NCBI GenBank assembly: GCA_019245255.1
Contig: JAFARV010000084.1
Span: 1 to 6,290, forward strand
From: Acidobacteriaceae bacterium
Lineage (GTDB): Bacteria > Acidobacteriota > Terriglobia > Bryobacterales > Bryobacteraceae
Length of the DNA: 6,290 nt
Direction of reading: 5' to 3'
A program made the translations under genes and the position numbers. Position 1 is the first letter of the stretch; the number at the start of each line of letters is the position of its first letter. Positions 1 through 5,734 of this stretch are shown here, one piece after another. Under the pieces are notes generated by a model. It did not search any database. It had not been told where the DNA came from and saw nothing but the letters and a program-made list of their open reading frames with translations.

Positions 1-2208
1 GTGGTCTTGTCGGAGACGCGTTTGCTGACAGTCCAGCGCGCAATCTGGATTCTGGCGCTGATGGCTGTGCTGGTTGCTATTTCCCTCCTGTGGGCATCAG
101 CCCTACGGCGCCGGGTACGTCAGCAGACGGACACGATCCGGGCCAAACTGCAGAGCGAACATCGTCTCGAATCGCAATACCGCCGGCTTTTTGAGCGAAA
201 CCTCGCGGCGGTTGCGCGATGGCGTCCCGACGGAACGATCCTGGACTGCAATCGCGCCTTTGCCGAACTATTGGGCGTGGCTGGGCCGGAGGCTTTAACA
301 GGACGCTGCTTTTGGGAATTCCACGTCGATCATAGTCTGGCCCGCCAGGCGTCTATGCTCACTTCAGCCGGAACGAACCACGAAGTCTGCCTGCGCGGCA
401 GAGACGGTAGAAATGTCTGGGTGATGCAGAGCATCAGCCGCGTTGACGATGGGGATGGGCCGGTCCTCGAATCGACTGCAATCGACATCACTGCGCTGAA
501 GGCATCGCAGCAGGAGCTCGAACAAGCGAAGAATGTGGCTGAGGCAGCAAGCAGATCGAAGAGCGAGTTTCTGGCCAATATGAGCCATGAAATCCGTACT
601 CCTATGAACGGCATCATCGGCATGTCGGAACTCGCGCTCGGAACCGATCTGGACAAAGAGCAACAGGACTACCTCGGTACGATCCGGCAATCGGCTGAGC
701 TCTTGTTAACGGTCATCAACGACATACTCGATTTCTCCAAAATCGAGGCGGGAAAATTGGTTCTCGAGATGACCGATTTCACCATTCGGGACTGCCTTGG
801 CGATGCCCTGCAGGCACTCGCGGTACAGGCTCACAAAAAGAATCTGGAATTAGCCTGCTGCATTGATCCGTCGGTTCCTGAAACTCTCATTGGCGATCCT
901 GTAAGACTGGTGCAGATCCTCAACAACCTGGTTGGAAACGCCATCAAGTTCACGCACAAAGGTGAGGTAGTGGTCACCGTAAGCGCGGCTGAACGCAACG
1001 GACCGGACGGGAAGTTCCCAGCTCTGGACCTTCACTTTTGCGTCAGCGACACCGGCATGGGCATCCCACCCGACAAGCAGAAAATTATTTTCGAAAGCTT
1101 CTCTCAGGCCGACACTTCGACCACCCGGCGTTTCGGTGGCACCGGACTCGGTTTGTCGATCGCTTCGAGATTAGTCGGCATAATGGGAGGCCGGATTTGG
1201 GTCGAAAGCGAGCCCGGCAAAGGGAGCAAGTTCCATTTCACAGCCGGATTTCGCTCCTGCCAGCGCCGGCGTCCTGCTGTCCTGCGGCATGCCCTTGCGA
1301 GCACCCGGATCTTGGTCATCGAACCTAACGAGAGTGCGAGGCAAGCACTCCAAACGGAGTTGCAGACGCTTGGCGCAACGCCTGTCGTATTCGCCTCAAG
1401 CGCAGAGGCGTTGGGCGCGCTCGGGTCAGACCCGTCTACTGCGCTCGCAGATGTTCATGCGGTGCTAGTGACCCCGGGCGCTGCCAATCAACCGGAAACG
1501 GAGGCATACGAAGTCCTCTCCAGGATGGCCTCAGACAAGATGATCGCGATGATCAGCTTGACACCAGGAGTGCAATCCGACGGTGGGCAAAACTCGGTCC
1601 GCCGCATCCGAAAACCGGTCAAGCGGTCGGATTTGATCCGGGTGCTCGAACAGACGCTAGCGGAACGGGAGCCGGCGAATAACCGGGTCAACGCCGAAAC
1701 ACATGAGGCCGCTTCGAAAACGGGGCGTGCGCCGCGTCCGTTGAACCGGCTCCGGGTTCTTCTCGCTGAAGACAACCCGGTGAATCAAAGGCTCGCCATC
1801 CGCATGCTCGAGCAGCTGAACTGCTCGGTAAGACTGGCCGGCGATGGCCGTCAAGCGGTAGAAGCCTGGCTCGAAGAACGGTTCGATTTGATCCTGATGG
1901 ACGTGCAGATGCCATTTATAGATGGAACTCAGGCTACGCGGATCATAAGAGATCTCGAAGCTGGCCGCGCGCCCGCTGAAGAGAGCTTCACGACTGCGCG
2001 GGCCATCTCATCTGGGCGGACGTGGATCACGGCCTTAACCGCACACGCGCTGCCGGGTGACAGAGAAAAATGCCTCGCGAGCGGCATGGATGCCTACGTT
2101 GCAAAACCGGTCACGCTCCGGGCCATTGAAGATTTGCTGTCAGAAGCTGAGGCCGCGGCGCCCTCAGGAGTTGAGCCGCCCGCGATACAACCCGTGCTCA
2201 GTGCGTGA
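1..2208 (+). CDS. Hybrid sensor histidine kinase (TM-PAS-HisKA-HATPase-degenerate REC-REC), probably 5'-partial
   Basis: Inner-membrane hybrid histidine kinase: it should autophosphorylate on histidine and pass the phosphate to its own receiver. Visible in 735 residues: a hydrophobic helix (about 13-35) followed by the basic exit ALRRRVRQQT; a PAS-like domain (about 57-165, with RPDGTILDCNRAF); the H box SHEIRTPMN with phospho-acceptor H196; the N box NNLVGNAIKFT (308-318); the G1 box DTGMGI (350-355); the F box around F364-F367; the G2 box GGTGLGLS (379-386). A first receiver-like domain (about 436-553) has lost its aspartate. A second receiver (about 585-715) is intact: E590/D591, phospho-acceptor D634 in LMDVQMP, T680 and K702. 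There is no HPt domain, so a separate phosphotransfer protein or response regulator would be needed. A GTG sits at base 1, but the frame is open at the window edge. Relatives usually carry a large periplasmic sensor before this helix, so I infer the true start lies upstream. Signal and target are unknown. Confidence 0.93.
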   Translation: MVLSETRLLTVQRAIWILALMAVLVAISLLWASALRRRVRQQTDTIRAKLQSEHRLESQYRRLFERNLAAVARWRPDGTILDCNRAFAELLGVAGPEALTGRCFWEFHVDHSLARQASMLTSAGTNHEVCLRGRDGRNVWVMQSISRVDDGDGPVLESTAIDITALKASQQELEQAKNVAEAASRSKSEFLANMSHEIRTPMNGIIGMSELALGTDLDKEQQDYLGTIRQSAELLLTVINDILDFSKIEAGKLVLEMTDFTIRDCLGDALQALAVQAHKKNLELACCIDPSVPETLIGDPVRLVQILNNLVGNAIKFTHKGEVVVTVSAAERNGPDGKFPALDLHFCVSDTGMGIPPDKQKIIFESFSQADTSTTRRFGGTGLGLSIASRLVGIMGGRIWVESEPGKGSKFHFTAGFRSCQRRRPAVLRHALASTRILVIEPNESARQALQTELQTLGATPVVFASSAEALGALGSDPSTALADVHAVLVTPGAANQPETEAYEVLSRMASDKMIAMISLTPGVQSDGGQNSVRRIRKPVKRSDLIRVLEQTLAEREPANNRVNAETHEAASKTGRAPRPLNRLRVLLAEDNPVNQRLAIRMLEQLNCSVRLAGDGRQAVEAWLEERFDLILMDVQMPFIDGTQATRIIRDLEAGRAPAEESFTTARAISSGRTWITALTAHALPGDREKCLASGMDAYVAKPVTLRAIEDLLSEAEAAAPSGVEPPAIQPVLSA

Positions 2209-2299
2209 CCGGCTCTAACGGAACGCTCCCTGCACACGAAACGCTGTTGAAATAGCGAGCCACACAACGACTCTGTTACGCTTCCTCGAGACAGCTCAG

Positions 2300-2869
2300 A
2301 TGAAGCTCATCGTTGGAATTACCGGTGCGTCGGGAGCAATCCTCGGAGTACGGATTCTGGAGGGCCTGCGGGCGCTTCATGTCGAAACACATCTGGTGAT
2401 GAGCCGCTGGGCCCGCGCTACGATCACGCAAGAAACATCACTCACCCCGGAACGAGTCGAGCAACTTGCGACGGTTGTCCATGCGGTAGACAATCAGGCA
2501 GCGCCGATCTCGAGCGGCTCATTCAAGACGGACGGAATGATCGTCGCCCCATGCAGCATGAAGACGCTTGCGGCAATTCGCGCGGGCTACTCGGATAGCC
2601 TCCTATCCCGAGCTGCCGACGTCGTGCTCAAGGAGCGGCGCAAGCTGGTGCTGCTGGTTCGAGAAAGCCCGCTCAGCGAGATCCATCTCGAAAACATGCT
2701 CTCCCTTACCAGAATGGGCGCAGTGATTTTCCCGCCCGTTCCCGCGTTTTATAACTCGCCGCAAACGGTCGCTGACATTGTGACCCATATCGCAGGAAGA
2801 GCGCTGGACCAATTTGGGCTCCAGCTGCCGGGAGTGAAACGCTGGGACGGCCAAATAAGCCGGAAATAA
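2300..2869 (+). CDS. ubiX: UbiX-type flavin prenyltransferase
   Basis: Cytoplasmic flavin prenyltransferase. The family joins a dimethylallyl group to FMN to make prenylated FMN, the cofactor of UbiD-family (de)carboxylases (ubiquinone-type pathways, aromatic or unsaturated acid decarboxylation). The 189 residues are full length for the family and match the E. coli protein throughout from memory: the Rossmann-like FMN site GITGASGA (6-13), SSGSF (71-75), PCSMKTL (84-90), RAADVVLKERR (104-114), VRESPL (120-125), PPVPAFY (145-151) and the C-terminal RALDQFGL with W182. The ATG at 2300 puts the conserved N terminus exactly in place. The Shine-Dalgarno is poor (only GAG/GACAG in CGAGACAGCTCAG before it). 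It lies 91 bases after the kinase gene on the same strand, without a clear terminator or consensus promoter between them. No ubiD is nearby in this window, so the client decarboxylase is unknown. Pad1/KpdB/BsdB-type names describe the same family. Confidence 0.95.
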   Translation: MKLIVGITGASGAILGVRILEGLRALHVETHLVMSRWARATITQETSLTPERVEQLATVVHAVDNQAAPISSGSFKTDGMIVAPCSMKTLAAIRAGYSDSLLSRAADVVLKERRKLVLLVRESPLSEIHLENMLSLTRMGAVIFPPVPAFYNSPQTVADIVTHIAGRALDQFGLQLPGVKRWDGQISRK

Positions 2870-2873
2870 AACT

Positions 2874-5498
2874 TCAGTAGAGGCTCCGCATCCGGAATGC
2901 ACGGTATCCCGTGGGTAGCTGCAGAGTTTGCCTGAAGACCAGCGAGCCCGACGGCGTGTACTCAACACTGCTTGACCCGGTTGAAAGGAACCCGTTGTAG
3001 AACTCGTAATTGCCGTTCTCGAGCAGCGCAGCACTGCCGACCGCCATTGATTGAACGCCCAGATCCTGACTCAAAACAGGCGTCGCAGTAAGATTTTTTT
3101 CGTCGAGCCGCCAGTCTTGGCCCCGGCTGTCGCCGCCGTAAATCGAAATCCTGGTATTGCCGTTGTCGTATAGCGTCAAAGTTCCGTTTGCGGCATACGT
3201 GGCATCGTGCTGGTGACTAAACCATCGGGAATCGAACGTGGATGACGAGCTTCCGCCGGGCAAACTGAAGCTGCCTCCTTGCCCCAGGGTCCAGATGATA
3301 GTGTTGTCCGGCTGGCCCTTATGCCACTGGGCAGTCCCGTTCTGATAATTCAGCTTCACCACCCAATCCAAATGACGGATGGACATGATCAAGTTTCCGT
3401 CCGGAGCCGGCGCTAGCGAGTTTGCATGGGTCCAGTCATTAGCGACTGTGTAGGCGGGGTTTTGCGGGTTGGTGCAACCGAAGCTGGTTCTGGTGCAGAG
3501 CTCACGCAGCACCGCTGGATGCTTGATGTTCAGGTGATCGAAGGCGTCCCAATACCAAATCACCCGCAAGTTCGCATCGAGCACGATAGCCATATCGGAG
3601 ACTACGTCCACCGGCCCCGCACCCTGATCCGCGACTTGTTCCACTCCGCCGATAACGGCCGTGTATCCGTTCGAAAGCCTGATAGCTTCATGACTAAACA
3701 CGAGAATGGGCTCGGCGCCCATCGCTTTGAGTTGCGCGTTGACGGCAGCAACATTCGTTTCGCGAACCACGTTCCCGGCCAGATCCCACTCGCGAAGCAG
3801 CCGGCGGTTGTTAATTACGCTGCCTGGCTGATCCGTAATGCCGAGGAACGTACCGCCGGAAACGGGCCGGGTCAGATATCCTCCGTTCGGTTGGGGAAAG
3901 CTGGGAAGATACCAGACCAGCCGCCCCAGCGTATCGGTCGCAAACGGCAGGCCAGACGAACCATTCAGAACAATCGGGTAAGCAGTGCTGTTGGGCACCT
4001 CCGCCGGAACGTCAACCTTCGCCGTGGTCAGCGTGACGCTAAGTGGAAGGGCGCCGGTGGTGAAGGACAGGATTGGTCCGACCGTGTCAAACGGGCCGTT
4101 ATAGACATCCTGTTGCATGCTGTACGCGGTGGACGGTCTCATACCCGCGATATAGAAATTGACGCTGGTGGTTCCATTGCAGGTCTTGAACGGAGTCGCA
4201 GCCCAGATGGTGTCGCCTTGCCCCTTGAAGCGCACGCGAATGGTTCGTCCCGCCGTGCACGCCGGAGCGCTGTAAAGCGCAACCAGCGGATGCGCTGTCG
4301 GTGAAATGACGGGCTCACCGCCGGAGACGAGCGATGTCACAATATACGTCTGACTCGCAGTGCCGGACGCTCCAGAAGATGACTGCACGTTCACCTGTAC
4401 CACATAGCTCCCCTCCTGATCACTCGCGGTCCATGCAAAGGTGTCATCAGAAGAAAAGTCCTTCCGAACTTGCAACGGACCGCCGGAGGGGCCGACGCTG
4501 AACTGATAGGTGAGCGTCGCCTGTGGACTGCCCGTGTCCGTGGCGGTGGCCGTCCAGCCGACGGTCGTGCCTACGGACGCGCTGCCAGGCGATGGCGTAA
4601 GCGTCACGTTCACTGCTCCAAACATGCTCGCTGCGGCGCCACCCAGAGCCGCGGCAATGCCCGCGAGAAATTTGAGCCGCTTGCGCCCGGCCAACGCCAG
4701 CATGAGCAGCCCTCCGACACCAAACAATGCGACCGGAGCGGGCTCCGGAACCTGCGAGGCATTCATCAACAGCAGTTCCCCGACGGCTACGCTGTCGTGC
4801 ACGGCCCCATCCGGCGTTTGCGAGTCGCCCGGAAGGTCAAGTGTCGAGAGCAAGTTTCCATTCAAATCGAGTTCGTACACGTCATCTGTCGAGCCTGCCC
4901 ACAAGTCGCCGGATGCCGGATCGAACCCAAGTCCATACAGGCCCGTGAGTGGGGTTGCGATTTGACCCGTAGGCGCGCCGGTTATCGACCATTCGTCGAT
5001 GTTCGATCCCGTATCGCCTTCCGTCGTGTAGACAGTCGTGCCGTCAAACGCCACTCCTATGTGCGTGAAACCTGTGCTCCACGAATTGAGTACCGTGCCT
5101 GTGCTCGATACCTGGTACACAGTGCCGTCAAATGCACCCAGGAACAGAGTCCCGTTCGGCCCCGCCGCTCCATTGTCAATCAGATTTGAAATGGTGAAAG
5201 ATGCTTCGGGCGCGAGCGCCAGGTTGTACTGTGCCACGGTGCTCGCATTCGAAGTGGCACTAGGCTGGATGAAGAAATAATCCGAGGCCTCGGGAATGGC
5301 AGCGATTGCGCTCGCAGGTCCCAAATCCTGTATGTAATTACCCGACGTGGAGTAGATTTGGACGGGTGTAAGTGTGTTAAATCCAATGAAAAGAGAATCC
5401 GCCCTCGCGATGGCAATGGAGCCCGCTATTGAATTGGCGATTAACAACGCCAGCACCGGACGATTTCGCTTTAGACAGCGCCAAACCGGGTGGAACAT
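2874..5498 (-). CDS. Exported fusion protein: PEP-CTERM beta-propeller protein joined in frame to ASST-like arylsulfotransferase
   Basis: An 874-residue exported protein made of two units. Unit 1: a Sec signal (1-33: basic CLKRNRP, hydrophobic core, ARA|DS site); a propeller-like body (about 34-245) with repeated strands such as GTVYQVSSTG and DVYELDLNGN; then VPEP (250-253), a hydrophobic helix (255-270) and RKR (272-274), i.e. a complete PEP-CTERM sorting tag. Unit 2: a second signal-like stretch (275-295), an Ig-like domain (about 296-388), an FN3-like domain (about 400-482) and an ASST-like propeller (about 486-874). Candidate active-site histidines lie in FSHEAIRLSNG (H603), DWTHANSL (H691), SIRHLDWV (R708, H709) and SHQHDA (H762, H764). 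C668 and C675 lie shortly before H691, as the disulfide lies before the catalytic histidine in E. coli ASST (recalled). That family moves sulfate between phenols without PAPS, outside the cytoplasm. The enzyme role is inferred. The start is fixed by a strong AAGGAGGG five bases before the ATG. The mid-protein sorting tag is the oddity. Confidence 0.88.
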   Translation of the reverse strand: MFHPVWRCLKRNRPVLALLIANSIAGSIAIARADSLFIGFNTLTPVQIYSTSGNYIQDLGPASAIAAIPEASDYFFIQPSATSNASTVAQYNLALAPEASFTISNLIDNGAAGPNGTLFLGAFDGTVYQVSSTGTVLNSWSTGFTHIGVAFDGTTVYTTEGDTGSNIDEWSITGAPTGQIATPLTGLYGLGFDPASGDLWAGSTDDVYELDLNGNLLSTLDLPGDSQTPDGAVHDSVAVGELLLMNASQVPEPAPVALFGVGGLLMLALAGRKRLKFLAGIAAALGGAAASMFGAVNVTLTPSPGSASVGTTVGWTATATDTGSPQATLTYQFSVGPSGGPLQVRKDFSSDDTFAWTASDQEGSYVVQVNVQSSSGASGTASQTYIVTSLVSGGEPVISPTAHPLVALYSAPACTAGRTIRVRFKGQGDTIWAATPFKTCNGTTSVNFYIAGMRPSTAYSMQQDVYNGPFDTVGPILSFTTGALPLSVTLTTAKVDVPAEVPNSTAYPIVLNGSSGLPFATDTLGRLVWYLPSFPQPNGGYLTRPVSGGTFLGITDQPGSVINNRRLLREWDLAGNVVRETNVAAVNAQLKAMGAEPILVFSHEAIRLSNGYTAVIGGVEQVADQGAGPVDVVSDMAIVLDANLRVIWYWDAFDHLNIKHPAVLRELCTRTSFGCTNPQNPAYTVANDWTHANSLAPAPDGNLIMSIRHLDWVVKLNYQNGTAQWHKGQPDNTIIWTLGQGGSFSLPGGSSSSTFDSRWFSHQHDATYAANGTLTLYDNGNTRISIYGGDSRGQDWRLDEKNLTATPVLSQDLGVQSMAVGSAALLENGNYEFYNGFLSTGSSSVEYTPSGSLVFRQTLQLPTGYRAFRMRSLY
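4614..4676 (-). other. Second, internal signal-peptide-like segment (codons 275-295)
   Basis: Right after RKR comes LKFLAGIAAALGG and then AAASMFGA, followed by the polar VNVTLTPSP that opens the Ig-like domain. With the preceding RKR/LK as the charged n-region, this looks like a second Sec signal with possible cleavage after AAA (290) or FGA (295). In the fusion it would bring the chain back out across the membrane, after the PEP-CTERM helix had taken it in. Alternatively it is the relic of the signal peptide of a once separate ASST gene, whose start codon would have stood near codon 275 (now CTC, leucine). Confidence 0.6.
4701..4715 (-). promoter_or_regulatory. Possible internal ribosome binding site and ATG start (codon 266)
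   Basis: Within the sorting helix the minus strand reads GGAGGG (4715-4710), CTGCTC, then ATG (4703-4701), in frame with the sulfotransferase part. Spacing and strength resemble the gene's own start. Initiation here would give a 609-residue product (bases 4703 to 2874) starting MLALAGRKRLKF and then a hydrophobic stretch, a normal Sec signal layout, so a complete exported ASST could be made without unit 1. The same bases also code for VGGLLM, a usual PEP-CTERM helix sequence, so the motif may be chance. Confidence 0.4.
4733..4748 (-). repeat. Perfect inverted repeat CCGGAGC-CC-GCTCCGG upstream of the internal start
   Basis: Two perfect 7-base arms separated by 2 bases; in RNA this would give a 6-bp GC-rich stem with a CCCG loop. 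It lies in the codons for the PEPAP residues, 17 bases upstream of the internal GGAGGG. It is not followed by a T-run, so it is not a terminator. It could slow ribosomes or shape access to the internal start, or simply reflect proline/glutamate codon choice. Confidence 0.45.
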
Positions 5499-5503
5499 TA
5501 AAG

Positions 5504-5511
5504 CCCTCCTT
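5504..5511 (-). promoter_or_regulatory. Strong Shine-Dalgarno of the PEP-CTERM/ASST fusion gene
   Basis: On the minus strand AAGGAGGG lies five bases before the ATG at 5498. It is a near-perfect complement to the 16S rRNA tail, and it decides the start of the 874-residue protein. The following residues form a good signal peptide, which supports the same start. Confidence 0.85.
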
Positions 5512-5512
5512 A

Positions 5513-5553
5513 AGGCGTTAACATTACGGTTACGACGCTGTAATGAGGCGTTA
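5513..5553. repeat. Nested direct and inverted repeats before the fusion gene
   Basis: AGGCGTTA occurs at 5513-5520 and again at 5546-5553, 33 bases apart (about three helical turns). Between the copies is the inverted pair CATTAC (5522-5527) and GTAATG (5540-5545) with a 12-base spacer. The set lies 15-55 bases upstream of the start codon, in the leader or promoter, where an operator or mRNA structure would be expected. No known regulator motif is recognised. Confidence 0.35.
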
Positions 5554-5555
5554 GT

Positions 5556-5576
5556 TGACGTGTGAAGGTGACGTCA
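5556..5576. repeat. TGACGT / TGACGTCA operator-like motif
   Basis: A perfect 8-base palindrome TGACGTCA (5569-5576) and a half-site TGACGT (5556-5561) are offset by 13 bases. Paired half-sites of this kind can bind a dimeric transcription factor, but no family can be named from this alone. The motif overlaps the weak -35 candidate of the fusion gene. Confidence 0.3.
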
Positions 5577-5596
5577 GCCTGCCATATCGGACGTAA

Positions 5597-5606
5597 ATAG
5601 TACTAT
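5597..5606. repeat. Perfect 10-base palindrome ATAGTACTAT
   Basis: A self-complementary ATAGTACTAT in the AT-rich part of the intergenic region, about 100 bases upstream of the fusion-gene start. It could be an operator or contain a -10 element (TACTAT, readable on both strands). Ten-base palindromes do occur by chance, so the functional claim is weak. Confidence 0.3.
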
Positions 5607-5734
5607 GGTTTCGCGGTCCTTCGTTTCGAGAGGATGACTTTCGGTGATGCTGGATTAGTGCGCGACCCGAACTAAGCTCGCGCGTGCAGCGCCTTCTAGC
5701 CACTGTGGCTCATTTCGCCAGCCTGACGATGGAA

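Larger units (their letters stand above)
4677..4751 (-). other. Internal PEP-CTERM sorting signal (codons 250-274)
   Basis: Codons 250-274 encode VPEPAP, a hydrophobic helix rich in G, L, A and V, and the basic cluster RKR. These are the three parts of the exosortase/archaeosortase-type PEP-CTERM tag, in the right order and at normal length. In known substrates the tag ends the protein within a few residues; here 600 more residues follow. Two codons at the edge, K273 (AAG) and K276 (AAA), are each one substitution from a stop codon, so a lost stop is an easy explanation. Neither shifted frame gives a stop immediately after RKR (the nearest I found is about 25 codons on), so a simple frameshift error explains it less well. 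Confidence 0.8.
5499..5734 (-). promoter_or_regulatory. Intergenic leader/promoter region of the fusion gene
   Basis: This stretch of 236 bases lies between the DUF2934 stop and the fusion-gene start and should hold the fusion gene's promoter. It is visibly more AT-rich near the gene. A weak sigma70-like candidate on the minus strand is TTCACA (5566-5561) with TACAGC 18 bases on; it is poor at -10. A TACTAT -10-like element lies within the palindrome at 5597-5606, but without a good -35. An imperfect stem AGCCA-CTG-TGGCT (5698-5710) lies 25 bases past the DUF2934 stop without a T-run, so I do not call it a terminator. Confidence 0.4.

Noticed and set aside
2247..2279. sigma70-like promoter for ubiX (TTGAAA ... 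TGTTAC)
   Set aside because: The spacer is 21 bases, too long, and the -10 match is weak.
3426..4304. Long plus-strand open frame (292 codons) opposite the ASST unit
   Set aside because: The translation is arginine-rich without recognisable motifs, while the minus strand encodes a convincing enzyme; a shadow.
4470..5189. Plus-strand open frame of 239 codons opposite the PEP-CTERM unit
   Set aside because: Arg/Ala-rich composition typical of antisense frames, no domain; the minus strand has signal peptide, propeller and sorting tag.
5569..5587. Possible sigma54 promoter (TGGCA-like -24 on the minus strand), as seen for some PEP-CTERM genes
   Set aside because: TGGCAGG is present, but the -12 GC at the required distance is missing (TC instead).
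5698..5710. Terminator for the DUF2934 gene (AGCCA-CTG-TGGCT stem)
   Set aside because: Only a 5-bp stem with a 3-base loop and no following T-run on either strand.
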